A DNA stretch of 64,000 nucleotides from Boesenbergia rotunda (lineage: Eukaryota; Streptophyta; Magnoliopsida; Zingiberales; Zingiberaceae), in the NCBI GenBank assembly GCA_024364735.1, contig JAGFNQ010001631.1, forward strand, positions 62,001-126,000, written 5' to 3'. The stretch's first letter is position 1. Every line of letters starts with the position of its first letter. The notes under the pieces are model-generated. The model did not search any database. It had not been told where the DNA came from and saw only the letters and a program-made list of their open reading frames with translations. The position numbers and the translations under genes are program-made. This document shows, in pieces, positions 23,754 to 36,595 of this stretch.

Positions 23754-23960
23754 TGTTGGATCTGGGATAGCTAGAGAGGAGGGTGTGAATATCCACCCAC
23801 TAAAAGTCAGGCATCTTTTTCTTCCTGGGATCAAGTTAGCAGCGAAAAAATTGAACAGAAAGAAGGACAAATACAAACCGAACTAACAGAAGGATTTACA
23901 AGGTTCGAGGATAATTTGTCCTTACTCCTTAGCGTGCTTGTGAGTTATACCTCTAAAATT
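23754..23960 (-). mobile_element. Partial 5' LTR of the gag-bearing copia fragment
   Basis: On the minus strand the sequence ending GATCCAACA just before the PBS is the 3' end of the 5' LTR. It is followed upstream by AT-rich DNA; the LTR start is not seen, so the element is truncated near 23960-24000. Confidence 0.55.
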
Positions 23961-24663
23961 ATAACTCTAAAATTAGACCCACGTAGGTTGATGTTGCATT
24001 GACACTTATATTTTTCATAGCTGTAGTTAAGGAAATTATAGCATAAAATAGTGTGTATTTAAAAGGATTAGTTGTTAAAGTGATATTTTGGATTCATCCA
24101 CTGTATGAGTGGAATATAATAATCATTTTATTTGATTTTTTTGGTTGGATATTTTATTTTTGTTTGACAACAAAATTATACAGAAAAAACAAAAAAATAT
24201 ATATAAAGAATAAAAATATTATTTCATTTAAGTGAATTTAAAAATAACAATATTTAATTGTATACGGAGAGAAATGAAAGAGGAGGTGAAGGGATGCATT
24301 AAATTCTATCAATGAGCGAGAAAGTCTCGGCAGAAATGAAATGATGTGACATATTTAAGTTTTGATATTTTTTATTAGTTTTTAAAATGTAAATATAAAT
24401 ACATTTGTATTAATATTTTCTCAAAATAAATATATGCACACAATAAAAATCTATTTTATTAGATTAAATTTTAATGGATGTGATCCCATTAAATTTGTCA
24501 GTTATCGACGTCATCATATAATTAAATTGACATGATGTCAGATATATCTGATTGCAGATAGATAATTTTAATTTTAAAATAATAAAAAAAAATTAATAAG
24601 AATAGAGAACGTTGAATTTCGGAAAATCGAGTCGTCGGAATAAATTTGAAAATATTCGATCAG
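23961..24663. other. AT-rich DNA before the gap
   Basis: I see no gene, no TIR pair and no repeat shared with the rest of the window. Confidence 0.4.
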
Positions 24664-25013
24664 NNNNNNNNNNNNNNNNNNNNNNNNNNNNNNNNNNNNN
24701 NNNNNNNNNNNNNNNNNNNNNNNNNNNNNNNNNNNNNNNNNNNNNNNNNNNNNNNNNNNNNNNNNNNNNNNNNNNNNNNNNNNNNNNNNNNNNNNNNNNN
24801 NNNNNNNNNNNNNNNNNNNNNNNNNNNNNNNNNNNNNNNNNNNNNNNNNNNNNNNNNNNNNNNNNNNNNNNNNNNNNNNNNNNNNNNNNNNNNNNNNNNN
24901 NNNNNNNNNNNNNNNNNNNNNNNNNNNNNNNNNNNNNNNNNNNNNNNNNNNNNNNNNNNNNNNNNNNNNNNNNNNNNNNNNNNNNNNNNNNNNNNNNNNN
25001 NNNNNNNNNNNNN
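24664..25013. other. Assembly gap (350 N)
   Basis: A run of 350 N. It hides the left edge of the duplicated segment that starts again at 25014. Confidence 1.
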
Positions 25014-26647
25014 ATAAAAAGTCCAAACAAAATGGTTCAAAGAAAAACTAATGGTTGTGACGTCAAGTATGTATCTTACATTGTGCTTTGTGTACACCAC
25101 TTTCCATGCAGACAACAGAGAAGAGAGGTGCAACAAATTAAAAATTACTAGTGGTCGTGGCCAGGTCACAAGAAGGAACAACTTCTTCATATAGGTATCA
25201 GCGATTTAAAATTACATCCAGGTGTTACATGATAATCTAGATGCTATAATCACATATAGTTGGCATTAAGCAAATCCTAGCTAAGATCATCCTAAGTACT
25301 TGAAAAAGACTAAAGGTCTCTTCTTGAGATGGCAAAAGGGAATTCGCTCATCCCCAACGACTCCGTCAACCCATCCCAGAGCCAACACGGAGGAAGTAAA
25401 TTACTGGGGCTACTAGTCCGAATGCTGTGGCTAGCGCGTAGGGAGGGCGAGCACACTAGCTTTGTCAGGTTTTGACCCTTATACCTCAAAGTGGTAACAC
25501 TCACGTACTAATCATCAGTTCATCTCGTGAGGACAGAGAAGCCTATCGTGAAAGGGTTCATTAATGCGAATTCCATGATGACATAAGGTGGATATGTATT
25601 ATGTCTAAATAGAGTCATAATGAGCTTGAAAAGTTCTATGCAATCGTGCCCTAAGTGGTTATGCTCCACTGAGGTGTTTGAAGTGTTTGCAAAGAGTTTA
25701 AGTTAGGTTTATTTGTGTTATTAAAATGCGCATGGAGTTTGTAGGGACTTGATAGAATAAATTTGGAGCTTGAGTTGGAACAACTAAGATGATGACTCAA
25801 AGATCGATTGGAGATCTAAAAAGGATGGTACGAGACATTTGAAAGACTACAAGATGAGGAATATTAAGTTAGTAGTTTTGACAATAGTCCTATGAGGTGG
25901 ACTTAGTAGGTGAATGAGCAAAAGATGACATAATGAGTTGAGGGATTGGTGCATCTGAGACACTGAGGAGCTGACTTAGTAGGGTTATTTGCTTTTCTCA
26001 TTGCAAGAAGATTTCTTGTAATAGTTTCTCTATCTTTGGGAAGGAGAAAGATGGTGGGATCCGTTGAGTGACTTATCTCAAGAGTCATAAATCGCGGAGC
26101 AAGAATCGAGAGTTGTAAACCACATAATTTTCCTCATGTATTAACTTGATTGATCTTCCTTTCAAGTTTCATCTGAGAGACTTAATTTTCAAGATAAATG
26201 TAACTGACTTTCTTTAAAGCATTAAATCTAGTAAGTAATTACTTTTTATGATTACAGACTCATAATTTCATAGAAATTAATGCATATTTATTTTTATAAT
26301 TAAATATAACAACACTTATTTCATAAGAAATTCATAAAGAAAACATGTCCAATTGAACTTGGCCACCGTTCAGCAAATTTGTCACCTACTCAACTCAAGA
26401 TTCACTTGGTTTGATTGATTGATTCAACCCACCTAACGTGACTAATCCATTCACAATCAATTGGCTTGACCAATCTAATTAATCTTGCTCATTCATGTAT
26501 TCTTGGGAAGGCTCATTCATATAAATCTTCTTTCCAAATAAATTGGTTTCAAACTATTATATATCCAAAGTCTAATATTTAAACTATTTCAAAAGTGAGG
26601 AGGTAAATCGATGAGTTGTAATTCACCGTGCGAGGACATTTTTCTAG
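25014..26647 (+). repeat. Direct segmental duplicate, copy 1
   Basis: Nearly identical and in the same orientation as 59989-61651. It ends at TTTTTCTAG, after which copy 1 enters the promoter of the cysteine-rich gene while copy 2 enters unrelated DNA. Copy 2 has about 36 extra bases near 61170-61206. At 25310-25500 lies a SINE-like block with GGCTAGCGCGTAGGG and GGTTTTGACCC, resembling Pol III A and B boxes. Confidence 0.85.
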
Positions 26648-26654
26648 AACTCCA

Positions 26655-26790
26655 CCCAGTAACAGCTCACCTCCTTCTACTTCAATAACTCCACCAACTC
26701 TGCGAATCCTTCTCAAATTACTTCGACAACTCCACCCACTCTACGAATCCTTCTCGAAATGCTTCAACGGCATGTTCTCTTGCCGCCTCC
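26655..26790 (+). promoter_or_regulatory. Upstream region sharing words with the 98-bp minisatellite
   Basis: AACAGCTCACCTCCTTC at about 26656-26672 is an exact reverse-complement match to the minisatellite. CTCAAATTACTT and, one imperfect repeat later, CTCGAAATGCTTCAAC correspond to the minisatellite words CTCAAATTACTT and CTCAAATTGCTTAAC, in the same order. A roughly 50-bp imperfect duplication (CAACTCCACC...GAATCCTTCTC) lies here. Confidence 0.55.
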
Positions 26791-26851
26791 TCCTTCCTCT
26801 CTCTATCTCTCCCCGTTTCGCTTGCACTCGCCTACTCCCCACTATCTCCCC

Positions 26852-26858
26852 TATAAAT
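26852..26858 (+). promoter_or_regulatory. TATA box of the cysteine-rich gene
   Basis: TATAAAT in a C/T-rich promoter, 49 bases upstream of the first ATG (26901). It predicts a leader of about 15-20 bases. Confidence 0.65.
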
Positions 26859-26900
26859 CGAACAGTAGCGTACGTGCTTTAACATTTCAACACGAAGAAG

Positions 26901-27278
26901 ATGTCTTCGACCCTGCTCGTTGTCGGCTTTCTCTTCGCTGCAATGATCGTACCGAAAGCACCAGTCGCCTTGGGGCGACTTCCACTGGCTCTTGCTTCGT
27001 CCCCGCCTCCTTGCGTCAACTGCCCACCACCACCTGTGGTTCCGCTCTCTGTGCAGAAGGAGCCGCCTCCGCCTCCTGCTATCCGACTCGGCGTCTGCTG
27101 TTCAGCCGAGATTAAGCACAACTGCTACGATTGCCACGCGCATCCTGCGCTTGAGAAGGAGCCGCCTCCGCCTCCTGCTATCCGATTCGGCGTCTGCTGT
27201 TCAGCCAAGATTAAGCACAACTGCTTCGATTGCCACGCGCCTCCTGGGCTTGAGAACGAACGGCTTGAGAACCCGTGA
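26901..27278 (+). CDS. Secreted cysteine- and proline-rich protein with two 33-residue cassettes
   Basis: A 125-residue protein I do not recognise. Residues 1-25 form a signal peptide ending in a small-residue site (VALG). A Pro-rich stretch with CVNC follows. Then come two tandem cassettes of 33 residues (99 bases, starting near 27057 and 27156). Each is KEPPPPPAIR, then GVCCSA(E/K)IKHNC(Y/F)DCHA. Each cassette has four Cys as CC-X7-C-X2-C. The tail is Glu/Asn-rich. Differences between cassettes are few and keep every Cys. A TATA box, a short leader and AATAAA frame a compact intronless unit. The spacing resembles but does not match thionins (CC-X7-C-X3-C) and lacks the Bowman-Birk inhibitory loop. 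A role as secreted defence or signalling peptide precursor is inference. Only one copy is seen. Confidence 0.7.
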   Translation: MSSTLLVVGFLFAAMIVPKAPVALGRLPLALASSPPPCVNCPPPPVVPLSVQKEPPPPPAIRLGVCCSAEIKHNCYDCHAHPALEKEPPPPPAIRFGVCCSAKIKHNCFDCHAPPGLENERLENP

Positions 27279-27315
27279 GTGACTTTGACTTTGGTCGAGA
27301 ATGTTATCCCCGCAT

Positions 27316-27321
27316 AATAAA
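27316..27321 (+). terminator. Poly(A) signal of the cysteine-rich gene
   Basis: AATAAA 38 bases after the stop codon at 27276-27278, in an AT-rich 3' flank. Confidence 0.5.
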
Positions 27322-28911
27322 TAACAGTAGTATGATTGCGGATTATATATTGTAATTCTGGCCGGGATGATTAGTATTATTGAACTATCTATCTATTTTC
27401 CCTAATGCAAAAGATATTAAACAACGTGGGCGACAAACTAATTATATATAATTAATAAAACTAATTAATAAGAGAAAAAAAAGGAAAATTAAAACTGTTC
27501 GTCTCGACTCTCAGCATGCACTCCTCAATTCAAGCATGCACCAGTAAGATCCCGATCACAGACATCCATAATCTTGACAGTAGGCATGGGCAAACCAGAA
27601 CAACCACACCAATATACCATACCTCATTAAAATACCACCAAAAATAATCAGCAACCATACTGTTTGTTTCTGATACACAGGTACGTACACATGATGAGGA
27701 AGTATTAGGTCATTAATTTTCAAAATCGATCATTAAAGAGATAGATGCACCATACAACACTCAAAGGAAGGAATTAATAAGAGTTCGATCGTCAGCTGCC
27801 ACCAAACAGGCAGGGAACCATCCATCCACTGAAAAGAGAACACAAACAAACAAACCAACCACCAACGGCTGATCGAGCATATACGTTGGCACGCAACGAT
27901 AGTGCATGCGAAACTAATGCTCTGCACTTACAGCAGCCACAACTTTGGTTCCGTGAGTCTTCAATCAGGACAGCCGATCGAGCCGGCTGGGATGCAAAAT
28001 CATAGTCAACAACAAATTCAACCAGAGCACCCTGACCAACAAAACAAAACGGAAAGTCCCACGGCTTTTGATGCTTATTAAATAATTTATTTATGGGAGA
28101 AAATCAGATAGAATTTATAAATAGTCTTTTCGAAATACTGAAAATATTTTATTTAATTACGATAGCTATTGGCGAGGATTCCTTATTTTTAAATAAATAT
28201 AAGGAATTTTTTGCACTCAGTTATTATTTTTATTTTATTTCTTGCGTTATTTTAAGGCTGATGATGATGATTTTTTTTTTAAAGATAATTCATAATTTAT
28301 TGTGTGTGCCTATATTTAACTGCCTAATATCATTAGCAACGAAACGTGTCATTGTCATACAAGATTTTATTTTTACTTGTTAAATATAAAAACTCGAAGG
28401 CGATAAAGAAGGGTAATTTTCTTCCACTAATTATAACAGTTTAATATTCACTCGAGTTCATAAAATTTTTAATTTTATTTTTTAAAGTAAAAAAGAAAAA
28501 TCCACACTTACCATATTGAAAAAAATCTAACAAAGATATAATTTATAATTTGAGACGAGTTTGCAAGCTCCGGGCGACACGTATGCCATGTCAGTTACGA
28601 GTTCGAACCAATATCCTAATATACAATTTTTAATTAAATCATCTAATTTATTTAAGTTTTTATTACTTTTAATTTTCCTTGAACATCAATTGATCTCATC
28701 TTTGGATCCTTTGATCTCGTCCGCCGCCGGCGACGTTAATAATTATCATAAATTATCTTTTTCTTATTAATTTTGAGATAAATTGACAAAAATACTATAA
28801 CAAATAAATCACTCTTTGTCACCGTTATTTTGAGATCAAAATGTCTCCGGAACTATAATGTATCATATTTTAAATATTTATGTATAATAAGACGTCAATT
28901 TGAGATGAGTA
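27322..28911. other. Unassigned AT-rich DNA between the cysteine-rich gene and the right arm
   Basis: No gene recognised. Frames of 60-96 codons at 27733-27927, 28093-28383 and 28561-28770 have skewed AT-driven composition and no domain. No TIR or repeat pair was seen. Confidence 0.4.
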
Positions 28912-28929
28912 ATTTCTGCTTAACAGCTA

Positions 28930-31900
28930 GCTCGGGTGAGTATTCGTTAAACCGAACCGAATAGACTGAAAATCGAATAATCCGAAATATTTTTAAAAAA
29001 CCGAACCGACTGAATTTCATAATAAAAACCGAGAAAACCGAACCGATAAAATCTCGGTTAATTCGGTTTTTAACCGAATTAACCGATTTAACCAAACTTT
29101 TAATTTTTATTTAATTTTAATTAAAAAAACAACGATTTTATTTAATATAATTATATTTTATATATAAATAATTAGATTAATATTCTTATTCGGTTTTTCG
29201 ATTTAACCGAATTATAAAATTGAAAACCGAAAACCGAAACGAATTAACCAAAAACCGAATCGAATTTCGAGAAAAAAAACGAAAACCAAATTAACCGAAC
29301 TGAATTTCAAAATTCGGTCGGTTCGGTTCGGTTCGGTTAATTCGGTTTTTCCGAATTTTTGCTCACCCCTATTAACAGCTAGCTCAATCAGCTTCCACCT
29401 CAAATTACTTAACAACTCACCTCCTTCGCTCCCTTAGGGCAGCACCTTCCAATTGAATTCTGAAATTGCTTAACAGCTCAATCAGCCTCCTCCTCAAATT
29501 ACTTAACAGCTCACCTCCTTCGCACCCTTAAGGCAGCCCCTTCCAATTTCGTTCTCAAATTGCTTAACAGCTAGGTGTGAGTATTCGGTTAAAATCGAAT
29601 CGAATAGACCGAAAATCGAATAAACCAAATTTTTTTAAAAAAACCGAACCGACCGAATTTCATAATAAAAATCGAGAAAACCGAACCGATAAACTCTCGG
29701 TTAATTCGGTTTTTAACCGAATTAACCGATTTAACCGAACTTTTAAAATTTTATTCGATTTTAATTAAAAACAATGATTTTATTTATTTAATTTAATTAT
29801 ATTTTTCAAGAAAAATAATTAAATTAATATTCTTATTCTGTTTTTTCGATTTTAACCGAATTATAAAATTGAAAACCGAAAACCGAACCGAATTAACCAT
29901 AAACCGAACCGAATTTCGAGAAAAAAACCGAAAACCGAATTAACCGAACCGAATTTCAAAATTCGGTCGGCTCGGTTAATTCGGTTTTTCTGATTTTTTG
30001 CTCACCCCTATTAATAGCTACCTCGATCAGCCTCCTCCTCAAATTACTTAACAGCTCACCTCCTTCGAACCGATAAAATCGAATAGACTGAAAATCGAAT
30101 AATCCGAAATATTTTTAAAAAACCGAACCGACTGAATTTCATAATAAAAACCGAGAAAACCGAACCGATAAAATCTCGGTTAATTCGGTTTTTAACCGAA
30201 TTAACCGATTTAACCAAACTTTTAAAATTTTATTTAATTTTAATTAAAAAACAATGATTTTATTTAATATAATTATATTTTTACATATAAATAATTAGAT
30301 TAATATTCTTATTCGGTTTATTCGATTTAACCGAATTATAAAATTGAAAACCGAAAACCGAACCGAATTAACCAAAAACCGAATCGAATTTGGAGAAAAA
30401 AAACGAAAACCAAATTAACCAACTGAATTTGAAAATTCGGTCGGTTCGGTTCGGTTAATTCGGTTTTTTCGAATTTTTGCTCACCCCTATTAACAGCTAG
30501 CTCGATCAGCTTCCTTCTCAAATTACTTAACAGCTCACCTCCTTCGCTCCCTTAGGGCAGCCCCTTCCAATTTCGTTCTCAAATTGCTTAACAGCTAGCT
30601 CGATCAACCTCCTCTTCAAATTACTTAACAGCTCACCTCTTTCGCTCCTTAGGGTAACCCTTCCAAATTCGTTCTCAAATTGCTTAACAGCTAGGGGTGA
30701 GTATTCGGTTAAAACCGAACCGAATAGACTGAAAATCGAATAATCCGAAATATTTTTAAAAAACCGAACCGACTGAATTTCATAATAAAAACCGAGAAAA
30801 CCGAACCGATAAAATCTCGGTTAATTCGGTTTTTAACTGAATTAACCGATTTAACCAAACTTTTAATTTTTATTTAATTTTAATTAAAAAACAACGATTT
30901 TATTTAATATAATTATATTTTATATTAAATAATTAGATTAATATTCTTATTCGGTTTATTCGATTTAACCGAATTATAAATTGAAAACCGAAAACCGAAC
31001 CGAATTAACCAAAAATCGAATCGAATTTCGAGAAAAAAAACGAAAACCAAATTAACCGAACTGAATTTCAAAATTCGGTCAGTTCGGTCGTTAATTCGGT
31101 TTTTCCGAATTTTTGCTCACCCCTATTAACAGCTAGCTCGATCGGCTTCCTCCTCAAATTACTTAACAGCTCACCTCCTTCGCTCCCTTAGGGCAGCACC
31201 TTCCAATTGCATTCTCAAATTGCTTAACAGCTCAATCAGCCTCCTCCTCAAATTACTTAACAGCTCACCTCCTTCGCTCCCTTAGGGCAGCCCTTCCAAT
31301 TTCTTCTCAAATTTCTTAACAGCTAGCTCGATCAGCCTCCTCCTCAAATTACTTAACAGCTCACCTCCTTCGCTCCCTTAGGGCAACCCCTTCCAATTTC
31401 GTTCTCAAATTGCTTAACAGCTAGGTGTGAGTATTCGGTTAAAATCGAACCGAATAGACCGAAAATCGAATAAACCGAAATTTTTAAAAAAACCTAACGA
31501 CCAATTTCATAATAATAATCGAGAAAACCGAACCGATAAAATCTTGGTTAATTCGGGTTTTAACCGATTAACCGATTTAACCGAACTTTTAAAATTTTAT
31601 TCGATTTTAATTAAAAATCTATGATTTTATTTATTTAATTTAATTATATTTTTAAATAAAAATAATTAAATTAATATTCTTATTCTGGTTTTTCGATTTT
31701 AACCGAATTATAAAATTGAAAACCGAAAACCGATCCGAATTAACCATAAACCGATCCGAATTTCGAGAAAAAAATCGAAAACCGAATTAACTGAACCGAA
31801 TTTCAAAATTCGGTCGGTTCGGTTAATTCGGTTTTTCTGATTTTTTGCTCACCCCTATTAACAGCTACCTCGATCAGCCTCCTCCTCAAATTACTTAACA

Positions 31901-32493
31901 GCTCACCTCCTTCGCTCCCTTAGGTCAGCCCCTTCCAATTTCGTTCTCAAATTGCTTAACAGCACGATCAACCTCCTACTCAAATTACATAACAGCTCAC
32001 CTCCTTCACTCCCTTAGGGCAACCCCTTCCAATTTCGTTCTCAAATTGCTTAACAGCTAGGGGTGAGTATTCCGTTAAAACCGAACCAAATCGAACCGAA
32101 CAGACCGAAAACCGAATAAATCAAAATTTTTTTAAAAAAATGAACCTACCGAATTTCATAATAAAAACAGAGAAAACCGATCCGATAAAATTTCGGTTAA
32201 TTCGGTACCGATTTAACAGAACTTTTAAAATTTTATTCGATTTTAATTATAAAACATTGATTTTATTTAATTTAATTATATTTTTAAATAAAAATAATTA
32301 AATTACTATTCTTATTCGGTTTATTCGGTTTAACCGAATTATAATATTGAAAACCGAAAACCGAACCGAATTAACAAAAAACCGAACCGAATTTTGAGAA
32401 AAAAAATGAAAAGTGAATTAACCGAACCGAATTTCAAAATTCAGTCGGTTCGGTCCGATTAATTCGATTTTTCCGAATTTTTGCTCACCCCTA
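28930..32493. repeat. Compound tandem array, right block (inverted)
   Basis: Six copies of the AACCGAA element in reverse orientation (about 28930-29371, 29572-30010, 30065-30489 truncated, 30692-31125, 31422-31857, 32058-32493) with 98-bp minisatellites between. They pair with left copies 9, 8, 7, then 3 (or 6), 2 and 1. Spacers also match: 31126-31421 equals 13818-14114 in length. Confidence 0.9.
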
Positions 32494-32517
32494 ATAGTAG
32501 TTACCTTTGACCACTAT

Positions 32518-32623
32518 GGTTCATTCCCTTCTATTCCATCTGCTTCTTGCTTCCGTGGTTGTGCCAAATAACAATGAATATTGATGGGTACAAGGTCTTG
32601 GCTTCAGTTGGGGACATAGAGAG
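32518..32623 (+). pseudogene. Neurochondrin-like exon (right arm)
   Basis: Reverse-complement twin of 12606-12711, encoding CFLLPWLCQITMNIDGYK and ending at donor GAGAG|GTATAC. It points the opposite way to the 5' exons at 42-60 kb, so this copy cannot be spliced to them. Confidence 0.6.
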
Positions 32624-32758
32624 GTATACTTGTTTCTTTATACTAGTTAAAATATTTTTATTATTTTCCTAATTCATTCAGCTGTGTTCAATTTATTCGA
32701 GAAAAAACAAGAACAAATGAAGAGATAAGATTTTTTAGTTTGTTGGAGAGAAAATTTA

Positions 32759-34627
32759 TCACGCCCCCAAAGGCACATACTTACTCTAAAATCGGACAAG
32801 ATCTCCCCTGTACGACGGATAAGTTGGGACAAATATACATAACACACTCATTATAAGAGATGGCTCAGCCATAATAACAGAAATAAAAACATCACCACGC
32901 AGTTTATGTTAACATAAAAGATACTGGGTGGCTCAGCCACCTTAAACATAAAAGAAACCACAAAATTCAAAGAGAACTCAAATGTCCCGGATAACAACAA
33001 AATCTGATAACAAATAAAATGCAACCTTACCAAGTACCGAACTAAAACAACTAAACCAAATACGAAATCAACTCAACTCTGGGGAATGGCAACTGGATCG
33101 TCTCCTGGCTCCAAGAAACACGACTACCTGCTATCTGAAACAAAAATGAGAGGTGGCGGTGGTGAGTCTGGGCAAACTCTGCGGGTATATGAGTAGACAA
33201 TAAGCATGCCATAATAGAGGATAACTAAGTAGAGAATCAAATAGAGTACAATCCATAAGAAATATAAGAATACCTAATCATGCATAACATATGTAAAACG
33301 ACATAATATAAAATCCGAATAATAACTAAGCATGTATAAAATAACACAACAATAATAAAACCAAGATATGCATGCATGTCAATCATGTGCAACAACCATA
33401 GCTCATATAAATGCAACAATCACAGGAAAATGCATAAACGAAATACGTATGCACATGATGCAATGACATGTGTCACCCCTGACGCCAGTCAAGCCGCCAA
33501 CACATCCCATCTGTGTGACCGAGTGTGTAGGGCTGTGACAACTATACGCACTCCAACAACAAATATCACAGAAGGTGTGGTTGAGTGGACAGGATGCTGG
33601 GAGCCAACACTCCAGACCCCGATACATAGGGGGAGCTATCAACAACTACAGTATCCCTCGAAAACAATGATGAGGGTGTCACTGTTTGCCTACAACTGCA
33701 ACATGTGTGGCATAACTGGACAGATGCTCGCACTCTAGCAACTACCACGACAACAAGTGGTTGAGTGAATCGAGCAACAAAATGACTAACGACGGCTTAA
33801 CCATATGGAAGCCCAACAGTCGTTAGTATGCAACGTGCAGATATGGTGCATGCTACGAGATGCACGAACAACCGGAGAAACAACGATGCATCAATATCCA
33901 ATAAATAAACGATGCATCAATACAACCAACCAGAAATCGAAAACCAACGAAAATGCATCTACACTACTGGGTAGGATATTTCTAATACCAAATAAACCTA
34001 TCTGTGTTTAATGGACTTCTAAGTACTCGCGTACAAACGACACTTTACAGAACAGAAAACCAACTACGGACTGTACAGATATGAACTTGGAATACTTGAA
34101 GATCAACGAAGAATAAGTATCAACGACGATATTAAATAATCAACGGCAAAGAACAAGGTCAAGCAACCTATTTAGACATAAACAACAATGCTTTAAGATA
34201 AAAGAACTACAGGAGTACAAAGGAGAAGTACCCGCCTTGTAAAAGTAGTCTACGTATCGAAGAGAATACCCAACGATCAACGAACGAATCCCATCAAAGT
34301 CCTATGTTACGGACTAAATTTAGCTATTTATAAAATTAGTAAAAGCTAAATTTATCTACTAAACATAATTGGAATAACTTACCATTACAATATCTACCGT
34401 TACAATTAATTAATCCCCTGCCCAACAATTACTAAGTGATCTCTCATCCAAACCATGCTTAATAAATTATATTCTGATCAAGTTTAGCATGTCCTTATAC
34501 TTAGCCACACTAGCATAATGCAACATATCATGCTCATCCATTTACCGATTCAAACTAAGCCTTTCTTAGTTGTACTGTCCATTCCAACGAATCAGGCTAC
34601 ACCAATTTAACTATACAAATCTTGTCA
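32759..34627 (+). mobile_element. Second solo LTR-like element (right arm copy)
   Basis: Starts TATCACGCCCCC at 32759 and ends AATCTTGTCA at 34627, 1869 bases. Twin of 10611-12473. It sits in the presumed intron between the exons ending at 32623 and starting at 36596. Confidence 0.6.
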
Positions 34628-35072
34628 AACTATCAACACGAAGTAAATGATATTTCCCTTATGTTGCATCCAACACACGTACATGGTCATTGGTTAGGAT
34701 GAGTGATATAAGCTTTTCGATTTTTATATTATAGAAAGTATTGAGATAAATATCATGTATCAGATTAAAACAATGATGCATGTAGCATTCTAGATCCAAA
34801 CATAAATCCAATTACCATCCATGATTCGATTCATCATGTTACACACAGCTTCCATCCCAAAACCAGGCAACAACAGACCACAAGAACTCCAATATGATCA
34901 CAACCCAGAACTAAAATCCAGGGTAACACCTTAGATCAAAAATCAAAACTCCACCAAGAAATCCGACCCAAACAGAAACTATCTACAATAAAGCGCACCT
35001 AAATCCAGAATTCGGCCAATAGAAATTTGCCCAATAGAACTCAGATCAATTACCGGAAGAACCAAACCTTAC

Positions 35073-35455
35073 CTCGAACACCCGCTCGATGCCTCCCTTG
35101 CCCAGATCTGAGCAGCGAACGACTTCCACCAGAGAAATCGATCAGAACCAAAGGATACTCACTCAATCGCCGACACTCAGGTTGAAAAGGGCCGCCGATC
35201 CCTCTAACGAATGCTCCAACTCAGGGCAGATAAAGAGAGGAAGAAGAAAAGAAGCTGAGGAGAGATCACCGGCTCTTCTTGGTGCTTTCTCGATTACTCT
35301 CCTTGCGCCGCTGATTTGCGAAGAGGGGAGGAGAGATGTCGCCGTCGGCTTCCTCGCGTGAGGACGAGAATCGAAAGGGTTCGGCGTCGTCGGTTGGCGA
35401 TGAGCGGAATAAGGGATCGTGTGAACGAGGGAAGAAAAAAAAAAGTTATAAGTTT
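35073..35455 (-). other. Promoter/5'UTR-like gene start (right arm copy)
   Basis: Twin of 9790-10168. The donor splice site is kept (CCTTAC on the plus strand next to CTCGAAC). A 90-codon open stretch (35089-35361) is conserved between arms at all but one residue, which reflects recent duplication and not coding constraint. Confidence 0.4.
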
Positions 35456-35663
35456 GAACACTTTTGCATAAAGCCCCCTCAACTTTTAGGAATCAAAAAA
35501 CCAAGCCATTAATGTAAGGTAATTTTGCATTTAAATCACTTTTTTCCCGGTATCTAACAAAATTGGAGGCAAAGAAAGTGGGAGAATAATTCTTTTGTTT
35601 CTCCTCAAAATTGGACAGATCCAATTAGAAAAAATTCTCATCAAGTTTCCATATAACCTTTCC

Positions 35664-35734
35664 CTAGTTGCAGCCTTGACCTCTAGCCCTTGACTTTGAG
35701 CTTGCTCGTGGCCTTTGCTGCAGCTGTATATTTT
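35664..35734 (-). pseudogene. Terminal-exon fragment (right arm copy)
   Basis: Twin of 9511-9581 with acceptor GTGAATGCAG and the same C-terminal codons and stop. A 3'UTR-like stretch follows to about 35515. Confidence 0.4.
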
Positions 35735-36595
35735 CTGCATTCACAAAATAAGGGTAGGATCGGAATTTAACTTATCCTCATGTACATCCCTTTAGGAAAT
35801 ACAGTTGTAGAAAACCCAATTTTCTTTCCCATCCTTTCATTTTCTACCCAATTTCCTCTTTCTATAGTATCCACTAAGCCAATAAGGATGCACAACCGTA
35901 ATTTTGTTTACTTGGGATATTATTTGAAAACAATTAAATCTGTTCAGGTTTTTTCATTGTTCTTATTCTATTGCAATGTGCAAAGATCACTGAGTGGTTC
36001 TCTAGTTATGTTGTGTTTGGTTGACTGTACTAGGGTCCAATTAACTACAGTTAAGTACTCGGGCTTCAACCCAATATTTTTGTAGCACCTTTAAATGTTA
36101 TTCATATTTTTTCCTGCCTCTACCACGAGAGTGTGTGTTTCTTTGATTCTATTATATTCTACCGTTATACCCATTCACCCTGGGATGACCAATGTTTACA
36201 CATCTTTATTGTGCACAGTACAACGATAGCAATCCATATCTTCATCCTTTTTGTCGACCTGCATCACTAGAAAATTCTCATTGCTTGTGTATTTTGGAAT
36301 TAATTAATTTTTTGATTTGTGAGAAGTTCAGTTTGCAGGCTTATGCATTACCCGTATTTTGTGCATTTTTGTGCAATGACATGGGAATAAAAATTAACAT
36401 TCTCGTTCTCAATTTGAACTTCAGAACCTCTTCATTGATATCATATTGGTTCACTGTTATTTTATATGATAAGCTAGTCTCATTATACTAGATCAAACTA
36501 TGTTTGATCATCTGAAACTTTAAGATTAATATCGCCTTGATTTAGTTTTCAATTCAATACTTTTTGAGAGAAGATATGTTTCTCCATCTTGGCAG

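Noticed and set aside
24574..25190. Long frames across 24574-25190
   Set aside because: They consist almost entirely of the N gap.
26901..27278. Bowman-Birk inhibitor or thionin identity for the cysteine-rich protein
   Set aside because: No CTxSxPPxC inhibitory loop, and the last Cys spacing is X2 rather than X3 of thionins.
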